Assembly (NCBI RefSeq): GCF_003952365.1
Contig: NZ_CP034443.1
Location: forward strand, 434,001-498,000
Direction: 5' to 3'
DNA length: 64,000 nt
DNA from: Mesorhizobium sp. M9A.F.Ca.ET.002.03.1.2
GTDB lineage: Bacteria; Pseudomonadota; Alphaproteobacteria; Rhizobiales; Rhizobiaceae
Shown: one piece after another, positions 14,303 to 21,645 of the stretch
How the letters are laid out: each line of letters begins with the position of its first letter
How positions within the stretch are numbered: the stretch's first letter is position 1
Made by a program: the position numbers and the translations under genes
The notes under the pieces: model-generated
The model's input: the letters and a program-made list of their open reading frames with translations, nothing else
What the model was told of the DNA's origin: nothing
The model's database searches: none

Positions 14303-14770
14303 TTACGCGGCGTTCTTGGCCTCGATCTGCTTGGCCTTCGCCGAAGACGCGGTGATCGCGATTTTACGGGGCTTCAGTTCCTCGGGGATGTTCCGCTTAA
14401 GGTCGACGAAGAGCAGGCCGTTCTTCAGCGTTGCGCCGACGACGTCGACATGGTCGGCAAGCTGGAAGCGGCGCTCGAAGGCGCGCGAAGCGATACCGCG
14501 ATAGAGCAGTTCGGAGCCTTCGCCATCGCCCGCTTCCTTGCGCTCACCCTTGACGGTCAGCACATTGCGATGGGCTTCGATCGAAATCTCGTCTTCCGAG
14601 AAGCCGGCGACCGCCATCGAGATGCGATAGGAATCCTCGCCGGTGCGCTCGATGTTGTAGGGCGGGTAGGTCTGCGCGCCGTCGGGCTGCGCAAGCGAAT
14701 CGAGCATGGTGAACAGCCGGTCGAAACCGACGGTCGAACGATAGAGCGGGGAAAAATCAACGTGACGCAT
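14303..14770 (-). CDS. ibpA: Hsp20 / alpha-crystallin small heat-shock protein
   Basis: A 155-residue ATP-independent holdase that binds unfolding proteins. It starts MRHVDFSPLYRSTVGFDRLF, the IbpA-type N-terminus of rhizobial class A sHsps. The alpha-crystallin domain spans about residues 35-130 (PPYNIERTGEDSYRISMAVA, then LTVKGER and GIASRAFERRFQLADHV, ending in ATLKNGLLFVDLKRNIPEE). The C-terminal PRKIAI carries an I-X-I-like anchor. Regulation is visible: an RpoH-type promoter at 14876-14904 and a structured leader that hides the Shine-Dalgarno sequence, as in ROSE RNA thermometers. Confidence 0.94.
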   Translation of the reverse strand: MRHVDFSPLYRSTVGFDRLFTMLDSLAQPDGAQTYPPYNIERTGEDSYRISMAVAGFSEDEISIEAHRNVLTVKGERKEAGDGEGSELLYRGIASRAFERRFQLADHVDVVGATLKNGLLFVDLKRNIPEELKPRKIAITASSAKAKQIEAKNAA

Positions 14771-14869
14771 GATGTGTTCTCCTGTTGAGCAACAAGGTTT
14801 GCGTATGGCCGCTGCGAAACCCGTAACGGCGTTCCGGATGGGCCAGCGGCCCCGACATTGGCGGCCGCA
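14771..14869 (-). promoter_or_regulatory. ROSE-like RNA thermometer in the hsp20 5' UTR
   Basis: The roughly 100-nt leader folds into nested stems. A long stem pairs 14844-14851 with 14817-14824 (GGCCGCTG/CAGCGGCC). One arm of it can pair alternatively upstream (GCGGCC at 14863-14868). Next to the start codon, 14781-14797 forms a hairpin (CCTTGTT, loop GCTC, AACAGG) that takes up the AGG of the AGGAG ribosome-binding site. The UUGCU preceding the SD is the short motif expected in ROSE elements of rhizobial small heat-shock genes. The family assignment is inference. Confidence 0.68.
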
Positions 14870-14875
14870 CTCAAC

Positions 14876-14904
14876 ATTTGGGGAGTAGCCGAAAGCATTT
14901 CAAG
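14876..14904 (-). promoter_or_regulatory. RpoH (sigma-32) heat-shock promoter
   Basis: On the minus strand CTTGAA (14904-14899), 15 bases, then CCCCAAAT (14883-14876). This matches the alphaproteobacterial RpoH pattern CTTGAA-N-CCCCAT-T closely. Transcription would start near 14869, giving the leader described above. Confidence 0.82.
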
Positions 14905-15341
14905 ATTTCTCGATGAACGGCAGATGAACCGCGGCTTCGGCGGACGTTCAGCTAAGCGGCGCTAGACTGTTTCCAGGATCAAGCAACAGGCGGCGGTTAC
15001 GGCGCCGCGCGTCCGCCGGACGCGCAAAGGACGCTGTAACACTTTGATTGCGCATGAACCCCAGCGAAAATCGGGTCCGATTTTCGGGGTCATGCGTAAG
15101 GCGCCGCGACGAGGCCGACCGGGTGTAACGTCCCTTCCTCCCGGATCGACAGGGGCCGGAGGCACGCCGCAGGCTGCTTCCGGCCTTGCTCGTTGTCTGC
15201 GCTCCACCCACCCGGAACTCCTTTGCTTTTGGCGCATGGGCGTCTATCACCATGCCCTGGGGCTTGCATCCAATGCAGGCCTCAATGCCGGCCCAATACC
15301 GGCCCAATACCGGCAATGACATACAAAGAACGAAGTGCCGA
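14905..15341. other. 437-bp intergenic region upstream of the hydrolase gene
   Basis: No supported gene; the open frames on both strands here have no family features. It contains the palindromic repeat at 15050-15096 and, near 15289-15316, a short tandem duplication of CGGCCCAATAC. Promoters for the hydrolase gene at 15342 must lie here, but I cannot pick one with confidence. Confidence 0.55.
15050..15096. repeat. rhizobial palindromic intergenic repeat (RIME-like)
   Basis: Outer arms GCGCATGA and TCATGCG, inner arms AAAATCGG and CCGATTTT around GT. This form (a CATGA...TCATG palindrome containing a CGATTTT core) is common between genes in Rhizobiales. A degenerate relative of the core is at about 18393-18411. 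Confidence 0.7.
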
Positions 15342-16316
15342 ATGACGGATCTCCTCCACGAAGTTTCCCTCTTCCACGAAATTCCGGGCAATCCGTCACC
15401 GGAAAAAGCGGCCGGCGGTTTCTTCAACACGCGTGACGGCAAGAAGATCCGCCACGGCCTATTTCCCGCCGTTGCCCGCCCGATGAAGGGCACCGTGATC
15501 GTCCTCACCGGCCGCAACGAGTGCATCGAGAAATATTTCGAGACCATCCGCAACCTTGCCGATCGCGGCTTCGGCGTTGCGACCTTCGACTGGCGCGGCC
15601 AGGGCGGTTCCGACCGGCTGATCGGCGACCCTCAGCGCGGCTATGTCAGAAGCTTCTTCGACTACACCAGCGACCTGGAACAGTTCTTCGAGGAGATCGT
15701 GCTGCCCGACTGCCGGGGGCCCTACTACATATTGGCCCATTCGGCAGGGGCGGTGATCACGCTGCTTGCCGCGCCGTCGATGGTGAACCGCGTGCGGCGC
15801 ATGGTGCTGATTGCGCCGTTCTTGACCGTGCCCGACCTGCCGGTCTCGATAAAGACCGTTCGCCGCCTCTGTTCGTTGTTCTGTTTGCTGGGCCTTGGCC
15901 GGCTTTATGCTGCCTGGGGACCACGGCCGAAGGAGCCGGCACCCTTTGCCACCAACAAGGTGACATCAGATCCGGAGCGATATCGGCGCAACACGCTGAT
16001 CTACGAGACCTACCCGCAACTGGCGCTCGGCGGCCCGACGATCCGCTGGCTGAAAGCGGCGGCGGAGGCGTCGGTAACCATCAGCGATCCGGACTTTATG
16101 GCCAGGATCAAGGTCCCCTTGCTGGTGATCGCCGCCGGCGCCGATCAGGTCGTTTCGACCAAGGCCGTGGAAGCCTACGCCAGGCGTCTGCGTCTCGGCT
16201 CGCTGCTAACGATCGATGGCGCACGCCATGAAATCCTGCAGGAAGCCGACATCTATCGCGAGCAGTTGCTTGCCGCCTTCGACGCCTTCATCCCCGGAAG
16301 CGACGACACGGCCTGA
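15342..16316 (+). CDS. alpha/beta hydrolase (PldB-like lysophospholipase family)
   Basis: A 324-residue soluble alpha/beta-hydrolase. The start at 15342 (MTDLLHEVSLFHEIPG) fits the family; the open frame upstream does not. The strand-loop TFDWRGQGGSDR, the nucleophile elbow YYILAHSAGA (A-H-S-A-G in place of G-x-S-x-G), an acid in VVSTKAVEAY-preceding GADQ, and the final His in DGARHEILQEAD form a plausible Ser-Asp-His triad. The family includes lysophospholipases and monoacylglycerol lipases; the substrate is unknown. Its 3' end is only 42 bp from the IS5 element. Confidence 0.82.
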   Translation: MTDLLHEVSLFHEIPGNPSPEKAAGGFFNTRDGKKIRHGLFPAVARPMKGTVIVLTGRNECIEKYFETIRNLADRGFGVATFDWRGQGGSDRLIGDPQRGYVRSFFDYTSDLEQFFEEIVLPDCRGPYYILAHSAGAVITLLAAPSMVNRVRRMVLIAPFLTVPDLPVSIKTVRRLCSLFCLLGLGRLYAAWGPRPKEPAPFATNKVTSDPERYRRNTLIYETYPQLALGGPTIRWLKAAAEASVTISDPDFMARIKVPLLVIAAGADQVVSTKAVEAYARRLRLGSLLTIDGARHEILQEADIYREQLLAAFDAFIPGSDDTA

Positions 16317-16426
16317 TTGAGCACCCCGGCGGTCGTCCCGGCGATGTCCTTTAGCTAGGCTCAGGACCCATTAATTGGTTGAGTTGTCGGCTGGGTGATG
16401 ATTCAAGGTGGCAGGAGGATGCCACC

Positions 16427-16795
16427 TTGACTGATTTGCTGATGTTGACCCCGGAGCAGATGCGCCGGATTGAGCCCTATTTCCCGCTTTCGCATGGGGT
16501 TCCACGCGTGGACGACCGGCGGGTGCTGAGCGGCATCCTGTTTGTGATCCGCAATGGATTGCGCTGGCGAGATGCCCCTGCCGGCTACGGTCCGCACAAG
16601 ACCATCTACAACCGCTTCATCCGCTGGAGCCGGCTGGGCGTGTTCAACCGCATCTTGGCCGAGCTAGCCGCGCAAGGTGGCGGTACCGAGAGGCTGATGA
16701 TCGATGCCACTCATCTCAAGGCGCATCGAACGGCGGCGAGCCTGCTCAAAAAGGGGCTCTACCCCGATGTATCGGACGCAGCCGGGGCGGGCTGA
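16427..16795 (+). CDS. IS5-family transposase, OrfA (N-terminal part)
   Basis: The TTG start at 16427 follows AGGAGG at 16413-16418 and gives MTDLLMLTPEQMRRIEPYFP. It contains the DUF4096-type N-terminal domain (VDDRRVLSGILFVIRNGLRWRD) and the first catalytic Asp in MIDATHLKAHRT. After LLKKG the zero frame runs on for a few codons to a stop. Family-like sequence continues in the -1 frame (ALPRCIGRSRGG). The A5G4 run at 16748-16756 is the likely slip site. A full product would be about 253 residues. Confidence 0.85.
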   Translation: MTDLLMLTPEQMRRIEPYFPLSHGVPRVDDRRVLSGILFVIRNGLRWRDAPAGYGPHKTIYNRFIRWSRLGVFNRILAELAAQGGGTERLMIDATHLKAHRTAASLLKKGLYPDVSDAAGAG

Positions 16796-17190
16796 CCACC
16801 AAACTGCAGGTGGTTTGCGACGGCAAGGGGCGGCCGCTGCTACTCTATCTGAGCGAGGGACAGGCCAACGATCACAAGACTGCTGCCGCAGTTCTCGAGC
16901 AGCTACCGCACGCCAGCTTCCTGCTCGCCGACAGGGCCTACAGTTCCGCTGCCTTCCGGCAGGCGCTGGCAGATCGAGGCATCACGCCGTGCATTCCTCC
17001 TCATGCCAAACACCGCACAAAGCACGTATACGATCCAATCCTCTACCGACAGCGCCACAAGATCGAGAACATGTTCGCCCGGCTCAAGGACTGGCGTCGC
17101 ATCCACACCCGCTACGACCGATGCGCTCACACCTTCCTGTCAGCCATTGCCTTCGCCGCAGCATTCATCTTTTGGATCAATGAGTCCTGA
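16753..17190 (+). CDS. IS5-family transposase, OrfB (C-terminal part, -1 frame)
   Basis: The catalytic C-terminal part read after a -1 shift at 16748-16756; 16753 is the first codon after the shift, not an independent start (the first in-frame ATG/GTG-type start is at 16810). It carries GGLTTKLQVVCDGKGRPLLL, the second catalytic Asp in LLADRAYSS and the Glu in RHKIENMFARLKDWRRI, ending inside the right terminal repeat. Whether the shift is programmed or a mutation cannot be settled here; the A-run position is what IS427-group elements use. Confidence 0.82.
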   Translation, partial: GALPRCIGRSRGGLTTKLQVVCDGKGRPLLLYLSEGQANDHKTAAAVLEQLPHASFLLADRAYSSAAFRQALADRGITPCIPPHAKHRTKHVYDPILYRQRHKIENMFARLKDWRRIHTRYDRCAHTFLSAIAFAAAFIFWINES

Positions 17191-17192
17191 CC

Positions 17193-17966
17193 CTAGCCGC
17201 GCAGCGCGGCCATCGCAGCGGCATGAAGCTCCGGCGTCGCCGCGGCCAGGATGTCGCCGCCCTTTTCCGCCGGTCCGCCTTCGAAGGTGGTGACGACGCC
17301 GCCAGCCTTCTCGATGATCGGGATCAGCGCGACGATATCGTAGGGTTTCAATCCGGGGTCGGCGACGATGTCGACGCTTCCCGCCGCGACCATGGCGAAA
17401 GCGTAGCAGTCGGTGCCGTAGCGGGCGAGCTGGACCTGCTGCTCGAACAGATCGTAGCGCAGGCGAGCGTCTCCCTTGAACAGCGCCGGCGTGGTGGTGA
17501 ACAGCGTTGCCTCGGCCAGGCTCGTCGTCTTGCGTGTCGTCAACCTTCGCGGCCCGCCCGGACCTTCGTAGTGGGCGCCGGAAGCGTTGGCATAGAAAAG
17601 CTCGCCGGTGAAGGGCTGCGACATCATGCCGGCAACGGCATCGCCGTCGACCGTCAGCCCGACCAGCGTGCCCCACACCGGCAGGCCGGAAATGAAGGCG
17701 CGCGTGCCGTCGATCGGATCGATCACCCAGACATGCCTGCTGGAGATGTTCTCGCTGCCATGCTCCTCGCCGAGAATACCGTGATCGGGATACTCCGCTG
17801 ATATAAGCGCCCGGATGACCCGCTCGGCCTCGCGGTCGGCCTCGGTGACCGGGTCGAAGCTGCTTTGCTCCTTGTTGGCGACCGCGCCTTGGCTGCGGAA
17901 GCGCGGCAAGGTTTCGGCCGCGGCGGCATGCGCAATGCGCCGCATGAAATCGATGCTGATGTCCAA
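17193..17966 (-). CDS. hisN: histidinol-phosphatase, inositol-monophosphatase family
   Basis: A 257-residue Mg-dependent phosphatase. Motifs are ILGEEHGSE (metal-binding Glu), WVIDPIDGTRAFISGLP (the DPIDGT core) and GLKPYDIVALIPIIEKAGG (third metal Asp). The RAFISGLPVWG variant is what HisN-type histidinol-phosphatases of alphaproteobacteria carry, so the likely role is histidinol-phosphate to histidinol; an inositol-phosphatase role is possible. The TAG stop is part of the CTAG target duplication of the IS5 element, so the protein ends normally (AALRG), but its native 3' flank is displaced by 834 bp. Confidence 0.88.
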   Translation of the reverse strand: MDISIDFMRRIAHAAAAETLPRFRSQGAVANKEQSSFDPVTEADREAERVIRALISAEYPDHGILGEEHGSENISSRHVWVIDPIDGTRAFISGLPVWGTLVGLTVDGDAVAGMMSQPFTGELFYANASGAHYEGPGGPRRLTTRKTTSLAEATLFTTTPALFKGDARLRYDLFEQQVQLARYGTDCYAFAMVAAGSVDIVADPGLKPYDIVALIPIIEKAGGVVTTFEGGPAEKGGDILAAATPELHAAAMAALRG

Positions 17967-18172
17967 CTGATTCTCCCGCTTTGCAGCATGCCGAGACAGT
18001 CGTTTGCCTGTGGTTTTCCGCTAAAACAAGGGCGTGCGGAAACTTTTGCGCAGCGGCAACTGTTGCTCGAATGCAACGCTGGCGCCCTCGAAATGCAATT
18101 TCCACATCACAGTGAATTAAAAATGTCTGACGGTGCCTTGACATTTGTGCAGCGCACAATAGTTTTGTTCTC
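17967..18172. other. divergent control region between hisN and the MmgR-like sRNA
   Basis: Part of a 448-bp gap without protein genes (17967-18414). It should hold the minus-strand hisN promoter and the plus-strand sRNA promoter; the rest of the gap (18257-18414) shows only a degenerate copy of a CGATT palindrome. No supported ORF. Confidence 0.55.
18138..18166 (+). promoter_or_regulatory. promoter and operator-like repeat of the MmgR-like sRNA
   Basis: A consensus -35 (TTGACA, 18138-18143) directly followed by a perfect inverted repeat TTGTGC-AGC-GCACAA (18145-18159). A -10 hexamer at the expected spacing (18161-18166) is poor, which suggests activator dependence through the inverted repeat. 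Confidence 0.6.
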
Positions 18173-18256
18173 GGACAGGTTTTCCTGTCCATGCCCTCCT
18201 TGGGCGTTTCCTCCCTAGACTTCGACCGTGTCGTGCAAACGATGCGGTCTTTTTTT
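18173..18256 (+). ncRNA. mmgR: MmgR / suhB-type small RNA (alpha-r8 family)
   Basis: About 84 nt of plus-strand structure with its own promoter and terminator. Stem 1 is GGACAGG-TTTT-CCTGTCC (18173-18190). Stem 2 is GCCC-TCCTT-GGGC (18193-18205), with an anti-Shine-Dalgarno loop. A single-stranded stretch with a second CCTCC (about 18210-18214) follows. The terminator has arms GACCG..TCGT and ACGA..CGGTC with seven T (18224-18256). This architecture and its place next to an inositol-monophosphatase gene fit the Rfam 'suhB' family. That family includes Sinorhizobium MmgR, a regulator of polyhydroxybutyrate accumulation. Assignment is from remembered features, not a covariance search. Confidence 0.8.
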
Positions 18257-18414
18257 CGGCGCGCCGTCCAGCGGACCGTGCGTCTCTCCCGACCCGCACG
18301 CTGACGCCTTTATCCAGCGCAAGAGTTCATGTCTGGCGACTTGGCCCCAGGATCCCCTTGGCCTCAGGATCCCTTCGGCGCAGGCCCCTTACAAATCGAT
18401 TCCGATTTTTGGCG

Positions 18415-19431
18415 TCATTCGGCGGCAAGCGGCAGATCGATAAAATCGTGATCGGGCATCGCCATCAGGTCGGCCGAGAATTGTGCCAGATCGTCGGCGA
18501 GCGCATCGAAGCCGGCGGATTTCTGGAACGTCCGCTCGTTCATGTAAAGCCCGCGATTGACCTCGATCTGCAGTGCATGGAGATGGCGCACCGGGCGGCC
18601 GTAATGCTCGGTGATGAAGCCGCCGGCATAGGGCTTGTTATGGGCGACGGTATAGCCCATGCCGATGAGCAGGCCGATCGCCGTCTCCGTCAACGCTGCC
18701 GAGGCGGACATGCCGAAACGGTCGCCGACGATGAAGTCCGGCCTGAGACCGTTATCGCCGACCCTGATGCTCGCCGGCATCGAGTGGCAATCGATAAGCA
18801 CGGCAAAGCCGAACCGCGCATGGGTCCTGGTCAAAAGCCGTTTCAGCGTCTCGTGATAAGGCTTGTAGACAGCCTCGATACGCGCGATGGCTTCCGCCAG
18901 CGGCAAGCGGCCGGAATAGATGTCGAGCCCCTCTCCCACCAGCTTGGGCACGGTGCCAAGCCCGCCGGCCACGCGCGCCGAGCGGATATTGCAGAAGGAC
19001 GGCACGGGTTCGGCGAACATGCGCGGATCGAGTTCCCATGGCTCCCGGTTGACGTCGAGATAGGCGCGCGGAAAGTTTGCCGCCAGCATCGGCGCACCGA
19101 GCGCGACGGCGCCGCCGAACAATTCGTCGACATAGCAATCCTCGGACCGTCGGATGGCGTTTCGGTCCAGCCTTGCCATGGCCAGGAACCGGTCCGGATA
19201 GTGGCGGCCGCTATGCGGCGAGTTGAAGAGGAAGGGGACGCGCTGTTCAGCGCCCGACCGGATTTCGAAGGGTGGAACGACCGAAAAATCCTCGGCTGCC
19301 GTTTTCAATTTGAACGAACCCGGAAATACCAATGCATCATGGTTGGAAAGTGCCACCTCACCGGCCGCATGTCCAGCATTTCGGCGCCCGGATCGCTTCG
19401 TTAAATACGGATCGGGCTCTTCATCGTTCAC
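18415..19431 (-). CDS. N-formylglutamate amidohydrolase family protein
   Basis: About 338 residues from the first ATG at 19431; the true start may be later because the first 55 residues are not typical and the ribosome-binding site is weak. The FGase-type domain begins at VPFLFNSPHSGRHYPDRF, where the conserved PHSG marks the metal site. It continues with RSEDCYVDELFGGA, FLIDCHSM-like AVLIDCHSMPAS, and HLHALQIEVNRGLYM near the C-terminus. Family members hydrolyse N-formyl-glutamate or other amide-linked glutamates. It precedes nothing on its strand and is divergent from cpdR. A second family member is at 51429. Confidence 0.82.
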   Translation of the reverse strand: MNDEEPDPYLTKRSGRRNAGHAAGEVALSNHDALVFPGSFKLKTAAEDFSVVPPFEIRSGAEQRVPFLFNSPHSGRHYPDRFLAMARLDRNAIRRSEDCYVDELFGGAVALGAPMLAANFPRAYLDVNREPWELDPRMFAEPVPSFCNIRSARVAGGLGTVPKLVGEGLDIYSGRLPLAEAIARIEAVYKPYHETLKRLLTRTHARFGFAVLIDCHSMPASIRVGDNGLRPDFIVGDRFGMSASAALTETAIGLLIGMGYTVAHNKPYAGGFITEHYGRPVRHLHALQIEVNRGLYMNERTFQKSAGFDALADDLAQFSADLMAMPDHDFIDLPLAAE

Positions 19432-19519
19432 TTGATGTTTACCGTCACCTCCTCATATACAGGATGGTTAACGGGTTTGCCCCACGGCAGTCTCGGGTGG
19501 GTGATTCGGACGGGATAAG

Positions 19520-19882
19520 ATGGCACGCATTCTACTGGCGGAAGACGACGACGATATGCGCCGGTTCCTCGTCAAGGCGCTGGAGCGTGCCGGCTACCAG
19601 GTCAGCGATTTCGACAATGGCGCCAGCGCCTACGAGCGGCTGCGCGAAGAGCCTTTCTCGCTGCTGTTGACCGATATCGTCATGCCTGAGATGGACGGCA
19701 TAGAACTCGCCCGCCGCGCCACCGAGATCGATCCCGACCTCAAGGTCATGTTCATCACCGGCTTCGCCGCCGTTGCGCTCAATCCAGACTCCAAGGCGCC
19801 GAAAGACGCCAAGGTGCTGTCGAAGCCGTTCCATCTGCGCGATCTCGTCAACGAGGTCGAAAAGATGCTGCAGGCAGCCTGA
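19520..19882 (+). CDS. cpdR: cell-cycle response regulator CpdR
   Basis: A 120-residue single-domain receiver. The acidic pocket (AEDDDD at residues 7-12), phospho-acceptor Asp52 in LLLTDIVMPEMDG, the Thr in MFITGF and the Lys in VLSKPFHLRDLV are all present, with no output domain. In Caulobacter and Sinorhizobium, unphosphorylated CpdR recruits ClpXP to the pole for cell-cycle proteolysis, including of CtrA. The near full-length match to the CpdR pattern (LVNEVEKML at the end) makes the assignment firm. The gene is monocistronic, followed by tRNA-Val. Confidence 0.93.
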   Translation: MARILLAEDDDDMRRFLVKALERAGYQVSDFDNGASAYERLREEPFSLLLTDIVMPEMDGIELARRATEIDPDLKVMFITGFAAVALNPDSKAPKDAKVLSKPFHLRDLVNEVEKMLQAA

Positions 19883-19996
19883 GCCGATTCTGGCAGGCCT
19901 TCGGCCGCCTTCAGCGGTGCGACAGGGCGAGCCTTTCTTTCCCTTTTCCTGCTATTGACGCGCTGAGCCAAAAATGGTGTATGCGCGGCTTCGGAT

Positions 19997-20071
19997 GGGC
20001 GTGTAGCTCAGCGGGAGAGCACTGCATTGACATTGCAGGGGTCACAGGTTCAATCCCTGTCACGCCCACCA
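19997..20071 (+). tRNA. tRNA-Val (GAC)
   Basis: A 75-nt cloverleaf with encoded CCA. The acceptor stem pairs GGGCGTG with CACGCCC. The D-arm is GCTC..GAGC. The anticodon arm CTGCA/TGCAG has loop TTGACAT (anticodon GAC at 20029-20031), which reads GTC and GTT codons with modification. The T-arm is ACAGG-TTCAATC-CCTGT. Confidence 0.97.
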
Positions 20072-20102
20072 TCCAGACAATCCGCCCTGAAAACGTGGGA
20101 CG

Positions 20103-20133
20103 CCCGCCCCGGCTTGAACCAGGACGGGGCGGG
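20103..20133. terminator. GC-rich hairpin between tRNA-Val and the lipoprotein gene
   Basis: Arms CCCGCCCCG and CGGGGCGGG with a 13-base loop, between the convergent tRNA and small lipoprotein gene. No T-run on either strand, so termination is uncertain. Confidence 0.45.
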
Positions 20134-20140
20134 GTCCGGA

Positions 20141-20344
20141 TCATTGTGGCCTTGGATCCGGCGTATGTCCCGGCCTGCCGCCATTGCCTTCCCGGCAGTT
20201 GGTGTCGCCAACGCCGCAGCATTTGCCGTGGTAGACGGTTTTTGTATTTGGTTTGTCGCACTCTCTCGTCACCGTTGTCTGACAACCCGCCAACACCGAA
20301 GCTGAAACGGCGGCAAGAAAGATATTTCGTATCGCAATAGACAT
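20141..20344 (-). CDS. small putative lipoprotein
   Basis: Sixty-seven residues. A GGAGA lies seven bases before the ATG. The first 20 residues form a lipoprotein signal with the lipobox LAGC (Cys20); the mature part is short, polar and holds three more cysteines (ECDK, KCCGVGDTNC). No known domain. The lipobox and good ribosome-binding site argue that it is real. Confidence 0.6.
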   Translation of the reverse strand: MSIAIRNIFLAAVSASVLAGCQTTVTRECDKPNTKTVYHGKCCGVGDTNCREGNGGRPGHTPDPRPQ

Positions 20345-20543
20345 GAGAAGTTCTCCATGATTGACCGCGCTTTTGCAGACGCAGTGCTTGGTCGCTTCTC
20401 AGGCAGGATTGGTTCACAAGAAAATTGAAGGACATGCCGAAACGTGCGCGAAGCCGTCCGCTTCAAGGCACCGCATGAGCTTCGCGACCTGCTTCAGGCC
20501 GCCCAGGGGCTGTCATCTCCAGCGGCAATCAGCGCGTTGAAAG

Positions 20544-21506
20544 TCAGGCGGCGCCGAGGCGGAGATCGCCCTTCTCGATATGCTGGAGAAACCACGCATA
20601 GGTCTCCTCCAGTCCGCTGTGGAGCGAGTACCGCGGGCGCCAGCCCGTGGCAAACAGGCGCGACACGTCCATCAGCTTGCGCGGCGTGCCGTCCGGCTTC
20701 GTCGCATCGAATGTGAGCGTGGCATCGGCGCCGACGACGGAGAGCATGGTGCGGGCCAGCTCGGCAATGGTGATGTCTTCGCCCGAGCCGACATTGACGT
20801 GGCTGTCGCCGGCGTAGTTTTTCAGCAGCCAGACCAGGGCATCGGCGGCGTCGTCGACATGCAGGAATTCGCGCATCGGCGTGCCCGATCCCCAGACCTC
20901 CAGGGTCTTGGCGCCGGCCCGCTTGGCCTGGTGCGCCTTGCGCATGAGAGCCGGTACGACATGGCTGCTGGAGAGGTCGAAATTGTCGCCCGGACCGTAG
21001 AGGTTGGTCGGCATCGCCGAGATGTACTCGACACCATATTGGCGCCGATAGGCTTGGCACAGTTTCAGCCCGGCGATCTTGGCGATCGCATACCATTCGT
21101 TGGTCGGCTCGAGCGGCCCGGTCAGCAAGGCGTCCTCGGAGATCGGCTGTGCCGCGAACTTCGGATAGATGCAGGACGAACCGAGGAACAGCAATTTCTG
21201 CACCTCGTTGCGAAAGGCGCTCTCGATGACGTTGGTCTGCATGACGAGATTGTCCTGCAGGAAATCCACCGGCAATCTGTCGTTTGCCAGGATGCCGCCA
21301 ACCTTGGCCGCCGCCATCACCACCGCGTCCGGCCTGTGGTCGGCCATCCAGCGCCGCACGCCGGCCTGGTCCATCAGGTCGAGTTCATCGCGGGACGCGG
21401 TCAAGACCTCGCAATCCTCGTCCGCCAGCCTGCGCAATATGGCCGAGCCGACCATGCCCCGATGCCCGGCCACGAAAACGCGCTTGCCCTGAAGTTCGAA
21501 ATCCAT
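20544..21506 (-). CDS. fcl: GDP-L-fucose synthase
   Basis: A 320-residue extended SDR that converts GDP-4-keto-6-deoxy-mannose to GDP-L-fucose. The start at 21506 gives MDFELQGKRVFVAGHRGMVG with the NADP Rossmann loop GHRGMVG. The catalytic Ser is in LFLGSSCIYPKFA and the Tyr/Lys pair in EWYAIAKIAG; TNLYGPGDNFDL and HVDDAADAL are typical of Fcl. Usually gmd (GDP-mannose dehydratase) sits next to it; none is in this window. The product would feed fucosylated surface polysaccharide or Nod factor. Confidence 0.92.
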   Translation of the reverse strand: MDFELQGKRVFVAGHRGMVGSAILRRLADEDCEVLTASRDELDLMDQAGVRRWMADHRPDAVVMAAAKVGGILANDRLPVDFLQDNLVMQTNVIESAFRNEVQKLLFLGSSCIYPKFAAQPISEDALLTGPLEPTNEWYAIAKIAGLKLCQAYRRQYGVEYISAMPTNLYGPGDNFDLSSSHVVPALMRKAHQAKRAGAKTLEVWGSGTPMREFLHVDDAADALVWLLKNYAGDSHVNVGSGEDITIAELARTMLSVVGADATLTFDATKPDGTPRKLMDVSRLFATGWRPRYSLHSGLEETYAWFLQHIEKGDLRLGAA

Positions 21507-21645
21507 TGGCGTATCCCTGTGCAGAACGGCCGCTATGACCATCTGGCGTCGGCGCGCCGGATGGGCCTGCGTCGGACGCATACCGCATACAGATTTGGCC
21601 GGACAAGGCAAATCGAAGATTTGGGCGAAGTCTTGCGGTAAACAG

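Larger units (their letters stand above)
16359..17192 (+). mobile_element. IS5-family insertion sequence (IS427-like group), complete
   Basis: An 834-bp element bounded by CTAG direct repeats at 16355-16358 and 17193-17196. The imperfect terminal inverted repeats begin GCTCAGGACCCATTAAT on the left and GGTCAGGACTCATTGAT on the right. It encodes a DDE transposase split in two frames joined by a -1 shift. Both ends, the target duplication and the three catalytic residues are present, so it may be active. It inserted between two convergent genes, with the duplicated CTAG covering the TAG stop codon of hisN. Confidence 0.93.

Noticed and set aside
14948..15553. 201-codon minus-strand frame upstream of the hydrolase gene
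   Set aside because: It runs through a palindromic repeat and antisense to the hydrolase start; no domain.
20444..20716. 90-codon plus-strand frame beside the GDP-fucose synthase gene
   Set aside because: Second half is antisense to fcl, no ribosome-binding site and no recognisable domain.
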